Shown here: positions 21,430 to 30,295 of the stretch, piece after piece
Layout of the letters: each line of letters starts with the position of its first letter
Position numbering within the stretch: the first letter of the stretch is position 1
DNA from: Rhodococcus oryzae
GTDB taxonomy: Bacteria > Actinomycetota > Actinomycetes > Mycobacteriales > Mycobacteriaceae
Direction of reading: 5' to 3'
NCBI RefSeq assembly: GCF_005049235.1
Contig: NZ_SUMD01000004.1
Coordinates: forward strand, 310,001-374,000
Length of the DNA: 64,000 nt
Program-made: the position numbers and the translations under genes
Notes under the pieces: generated by a model
The model's input: the letters and a program-made list of their open reading frames with translations, nothing else
The model's database searches: none
Told to the model about the DNA's origin: nothing

Positions 21430-21477
21430 CTCGGCGATCGCGGTCCGGTGCATGACCACCAGACCGCGATCGCCGAG
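21430..21477 (+). terminator. Perfect hairpin between the tandem esterase genes
   Basis: CTCGGCGATCGCGGTC pairs exactly with GACCGCGATCGCCGAG (16 bp), with a further GGTG/CACC pairing inside the loop. It starts 28 bases after the stop of copy 1, so copy 2 probably has its own promoter. Confidence 0.75.
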
Positions 21478-21630
21478 TTCGTTGACCGGAACTGTCACGA
21501 CACGACTGCCCACCGTCGGTGGCACAAACCATTACATGCGACTACGTTACTCAATGGCTTTGAAGAGATCCGGATCACTTCCGCGGAAAGGGTGGGGGGT
21601 GGCCCTCATCAATCGACTAAGGGGAACGAA

Positions 21631-22500
21631 ATGTCCGTGACAATGGCGGCCAGACGTTGGCTTCTGGTGGCGAGCACGCTGGCCGCAGCTGTAAGTTTTG
21701 CATCGCCCGCGGCCGCGGCCCCATCGCAGCCGCTCGAGTACGTGAACCTCGGTGACAGCTTCAGCGCGGGCGCAGGCGTGTTCCCGGTCGCCACCACTCA
21801 GGCCTTGCCGTGCATGCAGTCCGAGCAGAACTTCTCCCACCTCATCGCGCAGCAGCGCGGCTACCGGCTCACCGACGTCAGCTGTGGCGGCGCCAAGACG
21901 GAGAACTTCTACGTCCCGCATTACCCCGGCACCCGCCCCCAGTTGGAGGCGCTGACACCGGCGACCGAGTTGGTGACGTTGATGATCGGCGGCAACGACA
22001 ACAACACCTTCATGGGCGCGATCGCGTCCTGCGTCGCCGCGACAGTCGCCCATCCCGGCGCGCCGGATCCCTGCCGGGCGCAGTACGGGGCGAGCCTCAC
22101 CGAGCCGATCGAGGCGAGAACGTATCCCGCGCTGGTGAAGGCGCTCGGCGATATCCATGACAAGTCCCCGCGGGCCCAGGTCATCATCGCCGGCTACCCG
22201 TGGCTCGTGCCCGCCAGCGGCAGCTGCCAGCCGCAGTGGCCCATCGCCCCGGGCGACGTCGAGTACATTCGCGACCTCGAGGCCAAGGTCAACGACGCGG
22301 TCCGGCGGGCGGCCGAGGCGACGGATACGACCTTTGTGGACATGGCACAGGTGTCGGAGGGGCGCGACGGCTGCCAGTCGGTCGAGCAGCGGTGGGTCGA
22401 GCCGTTGCTGAACACGGCACAGCCGGCTCCTGCTCACCCGAACGCAGAAGGAGAGCGAGCGCTCGCGACAGAGATCCTGAAGGCGATCGGCAAAGGTTAG
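21631..22500 (+). CDS. Secreted SGNH/GDSL esterase, tandem copy 2
   Basis: 289 residues from ATG 21631 (MSVTMAARRWLL), after GGGGAACGAA; the open frame to 21448 includes non-conserved leader. Nearly the same protein as copy 1: signal peptide, LGDSFSAG, intact GGND block III (IGGNDNNTF), HPNAEG His block. Cell-surface or extracellular ester hydrolysis is the family role; substrate unknown. The leader from about 21543 (CTACGTTACTC and onward) matches that of copy 1, so the duplication unit was gene plus promoter. Confidence 0.9.
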   Translation: MSVTMAARRWLLVASTLAAAVSFASPAAAAPSQPLEYVNLGDSFSAGAGVFPVATTQALPCMQSEQNFSHLIAQQRGYRLTDVSCGGAKTENFYVPHYPGTRPQLEALTPATELVTLMIGGNDNNTFMGAIASCVAATVAHPGAPDPCRAQYGASLTEPIEARTYPALVKALGDIHDKSPRAQVIIAGYPWLVPASGSCQPQWPIAPGDVEYIRDLEAKVNDAVRRAAEATDTTFVDMAQVSEGRDGCQSVEQRWVEPLLNTAQPAPAHPNAEGERALATEILKAIGKG

Positions 22501-22531
22501 GCACGCCACGCACAAGGCAATGAAGGCCGAT

Positions 22532-22566
22532 TCGCCGCCGTCGCCCATAACCTGCGGCGGCGGCGA
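22532..22566. terminator. GC hairpin between convergent esterase and cutinase genes
   Basis: TCGCCGCC (22532-22539) can pair with GGCGGCGA (22559-22566) in the 88-base gap between two converging genes. A modest stem; terminator role is inferred from position. Confidence 0.45.
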
Positions 22567-22588
22567 TACGCTGGAGCGCGCAGACCGG

Positions 22589-23296
22589 CTAGAGGCGACT
22601 GGCGGCGAACTGTGCAGCCTCGATGGTCGTCCCGTTCACGGGATACAACGCGTGCAAGACGTTGGGGCGACCGAGTGGGGAACCATCGCAGATGTTGTCG
22701 CCGGGAGCGCACAGATCGATTGCCTTGGGACCGAACAGTGGCCCGATAACGATCGGGGGATTGCCCGCGTCGCGCATGAATCGATCCGAGGGCTTTCCGA
22801 AAAGGGCGACGGCTGCGACGTGGCCGGCCACATCCGGCGACAACGGCCCGGGTAAGGCTGGCTCAGCAGATGATCCGGCGGGATCTCCGGCCGCAGTGAC
22901 AAACCCGGCAACGGCCGCGCCCTGTGAATAGCCCCCGACCACGATCCTCGTATTGGGGCAGCTTGCCGCCATGTACTGAATCCGAGAATGCATGTCCCAC
23001 ATCCCTTCGACGAAGGTGCGGAAGAACGCTTGTCGGTCGTCGAAATTGCTGCTGGCGCGGTAATTGACGGCGTACACCCCGATCGATCGCGCGCCCGCGA
23101 ACAAGCGCAGCGATTCGATGAATGAGAGCCCCGTCGTGCCCACACCATCCTCTTGGCCGGTACCCCGGGCGAACACCACCTCGACATCGGCGCAGGGCTG
23201 GGCTGACGCTGGCGGGGGCTCGAAGGTAACGCAGAGCAGCGCTGCAGGAATCACCATCCCGGCGCAGAGGAATCGAGCGAGCGTGCGAGCCCCCAT
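22589..23296 (-). CDS. Secreted cutinase-family esterase
   Basis: 235 residues with a signal peptide ending PASA at about 32. Cutinase triad: Ser in GGYSQGAA, Asp in LCAPGDNICDG and His in the NVLHALYPVNG region. Two disulfides are expected from the four cysteines in the mature part. Mycobacterial relatives (Culp proteins) hydrolyse esters and lipids at the cell surface. Convergent with the tandem esterases, so three secreted hydrolases lie together. Confidence 0.92.
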   Translation of the reverse strand: MGARTLARFLCAGMVIPAALLCVTFEPPPASAQPCADVEVVFARGTGQEDGVGTTGLSFIESLRLFAGARSIGVYAVNYRASSNFDDRQAFFRTFVEGMWDMHSRIQYMAASCPNTRIVVGGYSQGAAVAGFVTAAGDPAGSSAEPALPGPLSPDVAGHVAAVALFGKPSDRFMRDAGNPPIVIGPLFGPKAIDLCAPGDNICDGSPLGRPNVLHALYPVNGTTIEAAQFAASRL

Positions 23297-23389
23297 GGGC
23301 CAACATTACATTCGGGGACGCCTCGACGACATGCTTCCTCAAGGCAGTCGGCGAGCGGTTCGTACTGCGAACCTGTCGGACCCCGGCGG

Positions 23390-23395
23390 TAGAAT
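23390..23395 (+). promoter_or_regulatory. Probable -10 box for a leaderless HNH transcript
   Basis: TAGAAT lies six bases before the ATG at 23402, the spacing at which transcription would begin at or next to the start codon. No ribosome-binding sequence is present, which agrees with a leaderless message. Confidence 0.5.
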
Positions 23396-23401
23396 TCGAA
23401 C

Positions 23402-24916
23402 ATGAGTTCGATCGATAGGATCGGGGCGACGGGGCAGATGCAGGGTCACCTGTCCGCGATCGCCGACGCCGTCGAGGGACTGTGCGACAGCGACCTGACC
23501 GGGCTCTCCGACGACGAGCTGACCGACACCATGCGCCGGTTGGAGAAAACGCTGCGCCGGGCGTCGGTGGTTGGTCACAACCTGATCGTCGAGACCGTCG
23601 AACGTTCCCTACCCGGCAAGCTCGGCCACAAATCCCTCAACAAGCTGCTCATCGGGGTGCTGCGGATCTCCGCGGCCGACGCCTCCGTGCGGGTCACCGC
23701 AGCCAAAGCCCTCGGCACCTGGCATGCGCTGTCCGGTCAGTCAATTCCCGCGGACCTGCCCGAAACCGCTGCCGCGCAACGCGACGGCGACATCGGCGCC
23801 GATCACGCCCGCGCGATACGCGAGGCCATCCGCAAGATCCCCCACGCAGTCAGCAGTTCCGACGTCACCGCCGCGGAGCAGATCCTCGCCGAGCTGGCGC
23901 GCTCGGCAACACCGGAGGACGTCGAGAAGGCCGGACACACTCTGCTCGCGCACCTGAACCCGGACGGCAACCTCACCGACGAGAGAGACCGCAAGCGACT
24001 GCGGGGGATCCGCCTCGGCCGCCAAGTCCAGAACCTCATGACCCCGATCTCCGGTCACCTCGACCCCGAGACCCGCGCATTGCTCGACCCGATCTTGGCG
24101 AAGTGGGCGCGGCCCGGGATGAACAATCCCGACGACCCCGAATCACCCACCGGCGCCGCCGAACACCCTGGTGTCGACCGCGACCAGCTCGCCGCCGCCG
24201 CGGGCCGCGACACCCGCACCGCCCCGCAACGCAACCACGACGCATTCAAGGAAGCACTGCGCGCACTCCTCGCATCCGGCATCCTCGGCTCCCATCGCGG
24301 CCTGCCGGTAACCGCGATCATCACCATGACCCTCGATCGACTCGAGCACGCCACCGGCGTCGCCACCACCGCGTCCGGCGGGACCCTCCCGATTCGAGAC
24401 GCACTGACGATGGCCCAACGGTCACACCCAGTGCTGGTGCTCTTCGACCACAACGGCAGACCACTGCACCTCGGACGTTCGAAACGCCTCGCCACCGCCG
24501 ACCAACGACTCGCATTGATCGCCGCCGACGGTGGCTGCACCCGGCCCGGCTGCGACGCCCCCGCCACCATGACCGCCGTCCACCACATCCACGACTGGTC
24601 CAAGGGCGGCGCCACCGACATCGACGCACTCACCCTCGGCTGCGACGGCTGCCACGCCCTCATCCACGACGGCCCCGGCGGCTGGCACACCCGCACCGCA
24701 CCCGAAGGCACCGAATACGCCGGACACACCGAATGGATCCCGCCACCGCACATCGACCCCGACCGAAAACCCCGCGTCAACCACCGCCACCACCCGAAAG
24801 TGATCCTCGAGCGCGCCCGACGAAAAGCCAACGCCCACAAATATGCCGACACGATGTCAAGGCGTGAGCAACCGCAGCGGCCGACGGGAAGCGACGGAGC
24901 GGACGAGATCCCGTAG
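23402..24916 (+). CDS. 13E12-repeat family protein: DUF222 plus HNH nuclease domain
   Basis: 504 residues. Long helical DUF222 region (about 20-330) and a C-terminal HNH nuclease: CTRPGCDAPATMTAVHHIHDW, then LTLGCDGCHALIH, with the Cys pairs and HH of the zinc-HNH fold. This family is the REP13E12 repeat of mycobacteria and relatives, present in many copies per genome and associated with prophage and genome plasticity. Cellular role unknown. Lies between a two-component kinase and its likely regulator, 17 bases upstream of the latter. Confidence 0.9.
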   Translation: MSSIDRIGATGQMQGHLSAIADAVEGLCDSDLTGLSDDELTDTMRRLEKTLRRASVVGHNLIVETVERSLPGKLGHKSLNKLLIGVLRISAADASVRVTAAKALGTWHALSGQSIPADLPETAAAQRDGDIGADHARAIREAIRKIPHAVSSSDVTAAEQILAELARSATPEDVEKAGHTLLAHLNPDGNLTDERDRKRLRGIRLGRQVQNLMTPISGHLDPETRALLDPILAKWARPGMNNPDDPESPTGAAEHPGVDRDQLAAAAGRDTRTAPQRNHDAFKEALRALLASGILGSHRGLPVTAIITMTLDRLEHATGVATTASGGTLPIRDALTMAQRSHPVLVLFDHNGRPLHLGRSKRLATADQRLALIAADGGCTRPGCDAPATMTAVHHIHDWSKGGATDIDALTLGCDGCHALIHDGPGGWHTRTAPEGTEYAGHTEWIPPPHIDPDRKPRVNHRHHPKVILERARRKANAHKYADTMSRREQPQRPTGSDGADEIP

Positions 24917-24933
24917 GGGGATAGGGTGGCGCC

Positions 24934-25593
24934 ATGGCCATCACCGTGCTCCTCGTCGACGATCAAGAGTTGATGCGCATGGGCCTCAAGATGGTGCTCG
25001 AGGCGCACGAGGACATCGTGGTGCTGGGGGAGGCGGGGGACGGGGCCGCCGCAGTCAACGCCACGCGGGACCTCAAACCCGACGTGGTTCTCATGGACGT
25101 GCGGATGCCGATCGTCGACGGCGTGGCGGCCACCACGCAGATCGTCGAATCCGGCTGCTCCAGCAAGGTATTGGTGATGACGACCTTCGACCTCGACGAG
25201 CACGCCCTCGGCGCGCTGCGGGCGGGGGCGAGCGGATTCCTGCTCAAGGACACCCCGCCCGAGGACCTGGTCTCGGCGATCAGGAGCGTGGCGGCCGGCG
25301 ACGCGGTGGTCTCACCCAAGGTGACCCGGCGACTGCTGTCGCGGTTCATCGGCGACGACCCGGCCCCGACCCGGACGCCCGAGGTCCTCGACGACCTGAC
25401 CGAACGCGAGCTCGAGGTGCTCCGTCATCTGGCGACCGGACTGTCGAACGCGGAGATCGCGCAGCAGCTCTATCTCTCCGAGGCGACCATCAAGACCCAC
25501 GTGGGCAAGATCCTGACCAAGCTCGGCCTCCGCGACCGCGTGCAGGCGGTCGTGTTGGCCTACGAGACCGGGCTGGTGACGCCCGGCTCGTAG
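24934..25593 (+). CDS. NarL/FixJ-family response regulator
   Basis: 219 residues. Receiver domain with acidic pair D9-D10 and phospho-acceptor Asp55 (PDVVLMDVRMP), conserved Thr and Lys further on (VMTTFDL, FLLKDTPPEDL). LuxR-type DNA-binding helix-turn-helix at the end (LTERELEVLRHLATGLSNAE, IKTHVGKILTKL). It is the expected partner class of the histidine kinase at 19227-20384. Immediately precedes the tail of a convergent secreted-protein gene (12 bases). Confidence 0.93.
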   Translation: MAITVLLVDDQELMRMGLKMVLEAHEDIVVLGEAGDGAAAVNATRDLKPDVVLMDVRMPIVDGVAATTQIVESGCSSKVLVMTTFDLDEHALGALRAGASGFLLKDTPPEDLVSAIRSVAAGDAVVSPKVTRRLLSRFIGDDPAPTRTPEVLDDLTERELEVLRHLATGLSNAEIAQQLYLSEATIKTHVGKILTKLGLRDRVQAVVLAYETGLVTPGS

Positions 25594-25605
25594 GTCGACA
25601 CGGGG

Positions 25606-26229
25606 CTAGGCGGTGAAGCTGCCCACGGTCGGAAGCGCGACGCAGGTCTTGCCCGACTGGTAGGTGACGTCGCCATAGAGCGCGGCGAACACGGTCCCGG
25701 CGCCGGTTGCCACGGTCTTCGACATCGTCGGCACCCCGAGCAGCACGTCGTCGAGCGGCTCGATGCCGCCCTTGAAGGTGTCGGCATTGAACCAGACCAC
25801 ATTGAGACCGGACTGCTTCGGGAAGTCGACGTGGGCGGGCAACGCCTGGAACCGCAACTGCCCTCGCTCGATGAAGGGCGGCAGGGGGAAGTTGGGACCT
25901 GCCTGCGCGGAAGCGACCGTGACGGTCACCGGGGTCTCGCCGACCCCGCAGCCGAGAGTCGGTGCGGGATACATGAAGTCCTGCGGCGCGGTCACGCCGA
26001 ACTCGGGGAGGCCGAGGGGACCGAGCGCCGCCGCGCCCAGAATGTTCTGGAGCACCGCAAGCGCCTCGGGTGACTGCATGCCCGACTGTGCCAGGAGAGT
26101 GGCGGGTGCCGAGCCGGGCGGCTCCGCGGCCGCGGGGGACGCGTCCGCCTGCCCGGTGACAACGAGGGCAAGGGCCGCGGCGGAGACCACAGCGACGGAC
26201 ATCGTGCGAAGGATCAGGGGGAGACGCAT
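25606..26229 (-). CDS. Secreted protein of unknown function
   Basis: About 207 residues from ATG 26229 (MRLPLILRTMSVAVV), with GAGGAG just upstream; the longer frame to 26298 lacks such a site. Signal peptide ending ADA at about 29. The mature part has two cysteines (TLGCGVG and GKTCVALP) and a LQSPEALAVLQNILGAA-like helix near the start. Similar proteins are common in Nocardia and Rhodococcus, but I recognise no enzymatic motif. Confidence 0.7.
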   Translation of the reverse strand: MRLPLILRTMSVAVVSAAALALVVTGQADASPAAAEPPGSAPATLLAQSGMQSPEALAVLQNILGAAALGPLGLPEFGVTAPQDFMYPAPTLGCGVGETPVTVTVASAQAGPNFPLPPFIERGQLRFQALPAHVDFPKQSGLNVVWFNADTFKGGIEPLDDVLLGVPTMSKTVATGAGTVFAALYGDVTYQSGKTCVALPTVGSFTA

Positions 26230-26307
26230 GTTGCTCCTCGACTGGTGCTCGAACAGGGCGATCATGAACCCGACCGATGTGAACTGCATCACGCCCAATG
26301 TCTAAAT

Positions 26308-26341
26308 GTCAACTAGAGGGTTTGGGTTGACCTCAACTAGA
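26308..26341. repeat. Short direct and inverted repeats in an AT-richer gap
   Basis: The 231-base gap between the secreted-protein gene and fxsA holds TCAACTAGA twice (26309 and 26333, 24 bases apart) and the inverted pair GTCAAC (26308) / GTTGAC (26326). The local composition is less GC-rich than the genes. Likely a regulator-binding region for one or both divergent genes. Confidence 0.45.
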
Positions 26342-26460
26342 CGTTTGCGTCCAGGTCGGCTGGAGGGTTCTGGTTTACAGCGGAAACCCGGGAGAATTTC
26401 GGGGCCTCCGCACGTTGTTCGGGCAGAGGACCCGACAGGGGACCGAGGAAAGGCAGGCCG

Positions 26461-27039
26461 ATGATCCCGGCGTTGTTCGTGCTCTACGTCGTCATCGAGG
26501 TGGCTGCGGTGATCTGGGTGGGCAGCACCATCGGTGTGCTGTGGACGATTGCGCTGTTCCTGCTCGGCTGGGCGATCGGCCTCGTCTTGGTCCGCTCACA
26601 GGGCCGCAAGGTGATCGAGGGATTCCGTCGTGCCGGCAGCGGCACCGGTTCCGCAGGCGGCGCCGTCGCCGACGGGGCGGTGGTCGCCGCGGGCACCGTT
26701 CTCCTGGTGGTCCCGGGCCTCGTCACCACCGCGCTCGGGTTGCTCCTGCTGATCCCCCCGACCCGGCGGGTGCTCCGGCCGCTCGTGTTGATCCTCGGGG
26801 GTCGTCGACTCGGCATGGCGACCGCGGCGGGCGGGGTCGGCGCCGAGGTGTACTCGCGGACCCGTCGCAGCACGGTGGTGGACGGCGTCATCGTCGAGGA
26901 CACCATCGTCGAGGACGTCACATTCGGGACCGAGACCGCCGGCTCGCCCGCGGGCACGGCCGAACCGCTCGCGATCGAGGGGGAGATCATCCTTCCGGAT
27001 CCCGGTGACACGGCGGCGGGTCCACGGCGGGCAGACTGA
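26461..27039 (+). CDS. fxsA: FxsA-family membrane protein
   Basis: 192 residues. FxsA pattern: VLYVVIEVAAVIWVGSTIGV at the N-terminus, then LVRSQGRKVIEGFRRA, a second hydrophobic segment (GTVLLVVPGLVTTALGLLLL) and PPTRRVLRPL. E. coli FxsA relieves F-exclusion of phage T7; bacterial role otherwise unknown. A homologue sits close to ppm1 and rbpA in M. tuberculosis (Rv2053c), supporting conserved synteny. The C-terminal 60 residues are acidic and variable. Confidence 0.88.
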   Translation: MIPALFVLYVVIEVAAVIWVGSTIGVLWTIALFLLGWAIGLVLVRSQGRKVIEGFRRAGSGTGSAGGAVADGAVVAAGTVLLVVPGLVTTALGLLLLIPPTRRVLRPLVLILGGRRLGMATAAGGVGAEVYSRTRRSTVVDGVIVEDTIVEDVTFGTETAGSPAGTAEPLAIEGEIILPDPGDTAAGPRRAD

Positions 27040-27045
27040 ACCCCC

Positions 27046-28626
27046 GTGGGTACCCAATTGTTGGTCGGCGGTCGCATCTACAGCCCCGCCGCACCTGATG
27101 CGACATCGATGGCCGTGACCGATGGCACCGTGGTGTGGGTCGGCGAGGACCGTCCCGGACGCGCGCTCCATCCCGACGCCGAGATCATCGAGCTCGACGG
27201 GGCCTTCGTGACACCGGCCTTCGTGGACACCCACGTCCACGTGACGGCCCTCGGACTGATGTTGACCGGCCTCGACCTGACCGGCGCCCGATCACGGCGC
27301 GAGTGCCTCGACCTGGTTCGCCGCTACGCGGAGGAACAGGACGACGCGGTGATCTGGGGTCACGGCTGGGACGAGACCACCTGGACCGAGGACACCGGCG
27401 CCCCGACGACCACCGAGCTCGACGCCGCCGCGCCGGGCCGGATGGTCTACCTGGCCCGGATCGATGTCCATTCCGCCGCCGCCTCGTCGCTGCTACGGCG
27501 GGCGGGCGGCGTCGACGAGGCCGAGGCCCCGGTCACCGCCGACGATCACCACAGGGTCCGCGCGGCCGCCAGGGAGCTGCTCACCGCGGCACAGCGCGCG
27601 CGGGCCAGGACCGCGGCGCTCGACAGCGCCGCCGCCAACGGGATCGTCGCGGTCCACGAATGTGCAGGCCCCGACATCTCCGGTCGCGAGGATCTGCGCG
27701 AACTGCTCGCACACCCGCACGGGGTCGAGGTGCGCGCCTACTGGGGACAGCCCGTCCAGACCGCGGCGGAGGCGAAGGCACTCCTCGCCGAGACGGGGGC
27801 GGCCGGCCTCGGCGGTGATCTCTTCGTCGACGGCGCGATCGGATCCCGCACGGCCTGGCTGCACGAGCCGTACGCCGACCGCCCCCAGACCGGCAATGCC
27901 TACCTCGACGTCGACACGATCGCGGCGCACCTGCGGGCCTGCACCGAGGCGCGCATCCAGGCCGGCTTCCACGTCATCGGCGATGCCTCCGTCGCCGCCG
28001 TGGTCGAGGCGTTCGAGCGTGTGGCAGGCGAGCTCGGTGGGCCGGCGGTCGCGGCGTGTGGTCACCGTCTCGAGCACGTCGAGATGATCACGGCCGCGCA
28101 GGCGGCGACCCTCGGCGGACTCGGTGTGGTCGCCAGCGTCCAGCCGGTCTTCGACGCACTCTGGGGCGGCGACCACGGTCTCTATGCCCAGGCCCTCGGG
28201 CGGGATCGCGCGGCCACGCTCAACCCGTTCGCCGCGATGGCGGCGGCTGGGGTGTCGCTGGCCTTCGGATCGGACGCACCGGTCACCCCTGTCGACCCGT
28301 GGGCGATGCTCAGGGCCGCGGTCAACCACCGCACCGAGGGCAGCGGGGTCTCGCCGCGCGCGGCCTTCTCCGCCGCCACCAGGGGAGCCTGGCGGGCCGG
28401 TGGCGTCCGCGACGGGCTCGCGGGCACGCTGGTCCCGGGTGCGCCTGCCTCGTACGCCGTCTGGGAGGCCGGTGAGCTGGTGGTCACCGCGGCCAAGGAT
28501 TCCGTCCAGCGCTGGTCGACCGATCCGCGGTCCCGCGTGCCCGCGCTGCCGCACCTCGATCCCGAGTCCCCGAACCCGGTGTGCCTGCGAACCGTTCACC
28601 GCGGGGAGACCATCTATGAGCGTTGA
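27046..28626 (+). CDS. YtcJ-like metal-dependent amidohydrolase
   Basis: 526 residues from GTG 27046. Amidohydrolase-3 family: VDTHVHVTALGL gives the HxH metal site, DLFVDGAIGSRTAWLHEPY, then GFHVIGDASVAAV and LEHVEMITAAQ, and a late FGSDAPVTPVDPW with the metal Asp. Substrate unknown for this clade. Overlaps the start of lnt by 11 bases, so the two are probably co-transcribed. Confidence 0.9.
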   Translation: MGTQLLVGGRIYSPAAPDATSMAVTDGTVVWVGEDRPGRALHPDAEIIELDGAFVTPAFVDTHVHVTALGLMLTGLDLTGARSRRECLDLVRRYAEEQDDAVIWGHGWDETTWTEDTGAPTTTELDAAAPGRMVYLARIDVHSAAASSLLRRAGGVDEAEAPVTADDHHRVRAAARELLTAAQRARARTAALDSAAANGIVAVHECAGPDISGREDLRELLAHPHGVEVRAYWGQPVQTAAEAKALLAETGAAGLGGDLFVDGAIGSRTAWLHEPYADRPQTGNAYLDVDTIAAHLRACTEARIQAGFHVIGDASVAAVVEAFERVAGELGGPAVAACGHRLEHVEMITAAQAATLGGLGVVASVQPVFDALWGGDHGLYAQALGRDRAATLNPFAAMAAAGVSLAFGSDAPVTPVDPWAMLRAAVNHRTEGSGVSPRAAFSAATRGAWRAGGVRDGLAGTLVPGAPASYAVWEAGELVVTAAKDSVQRWSTDPRSRVPALPHLDPESPNPVCLRTVHRGETIYER

Positions 28627-30241
28627 GGTGACCGCCTCGACCCAGACCCGCTCTCGCAAGCCCCGACCGTCGACCATCCGCGACTGCGTCCTGGCGTTCG
28701 GATCCGGTGCGTTGCTGTTCGCGAGCTTCCCACCACGACCGCTGTGGTTCCTCGCCCCGTTTGCCGTGGCGCTGCTCGTCCTGGTGCTGACGCGTTTCGG
28801 CGCGGGGGATCGCGCCGGGACGGCCCAAGATCGGCCGCCACTGCGCCTGCGAGGCGCATTCGGGTACGGATTCCTCGCCGGACTCGGCTTCCTGCTGCCC
28901 CTGCTGCCCTGGGTGGGGGAGTACGTGGGTCCGGCGCCCTGGCTCGCCCTCGCCGCCGCGGAGGCCGTGTTCTTCGGGCTGTTCGGCGTCCTCGCCGTCA
29001 TCCTCGCCAGGCTGCCGCTGGCGCCGCTGTGGATCGCGTGCGCGTGGACGCTGACGGAATGGCTGCGCTCGAGCGTCCCGTTCGGGGGCTTCCCGTGGGG
29101 ACGGCTGGCATTCGGACAGTCCGACGGCTGGCTGCTGTCGCTCGCCGCGATCGGTGGCGCCCCGCTTCTCGGGTTCGCGGTCGCACTGACCGGCACCGGG
29201 ATCGCCGCGCTCGCGGTGGCGATCGCCCGCCGGCGCCAGACCCGGGACCTGCTCACCGCCGGGGCCTTCGCCCTCGCCATGCCGGTCCTCGCCGCCGCCC
29301 TGTGGCCCGCCGTTCCCGGCATGGAGTCGGTGGACGGCGCGGCGGGGGATCGGAGGATCGTCGTGGCCGCGATCCAGGGCAGCGTGCCCCGACTCGGGCT
29401 CGAGTTCAACGCCCAGCGCCGCGCCGTCCTCGACAATCACGTCCGGGAGACCCTCGCGCTGGCCGAGGACGTGCGGGCAGGCACGCAGCCGCAACCCGAC
29501 CTGGTGATCTGGCCGGAGAACGCCTCGGACATCGATCCGTTCCGCAACGCCGACGCGGCCGCCGCGATCGAGGCGGCCTCGCGTGCCGTCGACGCTCCGA
29601 TCCTCGTCGGCGCCGTCCTGGTGAACGGCGACCGGACCACCACGAACTCGGTGATCGTCTGGGACGGCGACAACGGGCCACAGGACCGCCACGACAAGAA
29701 GATCATCCAGCCGTTCGGCGAGTACCTGCCCTACCGCGACTTCTTCCGCCACTTCTCCTCGTATGCCGACCAGGCGGGCAACTTCGTCCCCGGCAACGGC
29801 AACGGGGTCGTGACGGCCGCCGGGATCCCGGTCGGCGTTGCGACCTGCTACGAGGTGGCCTTCGACCGGGCGCTCAGCCAGTCGGTCCGGGCCGGCGCCC
29901 AGTTGATCGCGGTACCCACCAACAACGCGACCTTCGGGGATACCGAGATGACATACCAGCAGCTCGCGATGTCGCGGGTGCGGGCGGTCGAACACGGTCG
30001 GGTCGTTGTGGTGGCGGCCACGTCGGGGGTCAGTGCGATCGTCGCCCCCGACGGGTCCGTACAGGAATCTTCGTCACTTTTCGTGCCTGCGACGCTTGTC
30101 GCGGAGGTTCCACTTCGGGCCTCCACTACGCTGGCTACTCGACTCGGCCCGATTCCGGAGATCGTTCTCTGTGTCGGCGCCACCTTGGCCCTCGCCGTCG
30201 CACTCGTGCGGCGGCGTCGGTCGGCCGCACCGATCAACTGA
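28616..30241 (+). CDS. lnt: Apolipoprotein N-acyltransferase Lnt
   Basis: 541 residues from ATG 28616, inside the end of the amidohydrolase gene. Adds the third acyl chain to the N-terminal Cys of lipoproteins. About six N-terminal membrane helices, then a nitrilase domain with the triad Glu301 (IWPENAS), Lys361 (HDKKIIQPFGEYLP) and Cys411 (VATCYEVAF), and a final C-terminal helix. In M. tuberculosis Lnt is fused to Ppm1; here they are separate neighbours, as in M. smegmatis. Confidence 0.95.
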   Translation: MSVEVTASTQTRSRKPRPSTIRDCVLAFGSGALLFASFPPRPLWFLAPFAVALLVLVLTRFGAGDRAGTAQDRPPLRLRGAFGYGFLAGLGFLLPLLPWVGEYVGPAPWLALAAAEAVFFGLFGVLAVILARLPLAPLWIACAWTLTEWLRSSVPFGGFPWGRLAFGQSDGWLLSLAAIGGAPLLGFAVALTGTGIAALAVAIARRRQTRDLLTAGAFALAMPVLAAALWPAVPGMESVDGAAGDRRIVVAAIQGSVPRLGLEFNAQRRAVLDNHVRETLALAEDVRAGTQPQPDLVIWPENASDIDPFRNADAAAAIEAASRAVDAPILVGAVLVNGDRTTTNSVIVWDGDNGPQDRHDKKIIQPFGEYLPYRDFFRHFSSYADQAGNFVPGNGNGVVTAAGIPVGVATCYEVAFDRALSQSVRAGAQLIAVPTNNATFGDTEMTYQQLAMSRVRAVEHGRVVVVAATSGVSAIVAPDGSVQESSSLFVPATLVAEVPLRASTTLATRLGPIPEIVLCVGATLALAVALVRRRRSAAPIN

Positions 30242-30295
30242 CGGCGGCGGACGCATCACGAAGGAAACCAGCCTCGGCTGGCAGGGAGGATCAAG

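Noticed and set aside
23402-24916. The HNH gene as an intact mobile element
   Set aside because: No terminal repeats, integrase or transposase were seen around it; only the 13E12 family association suggests mobility.
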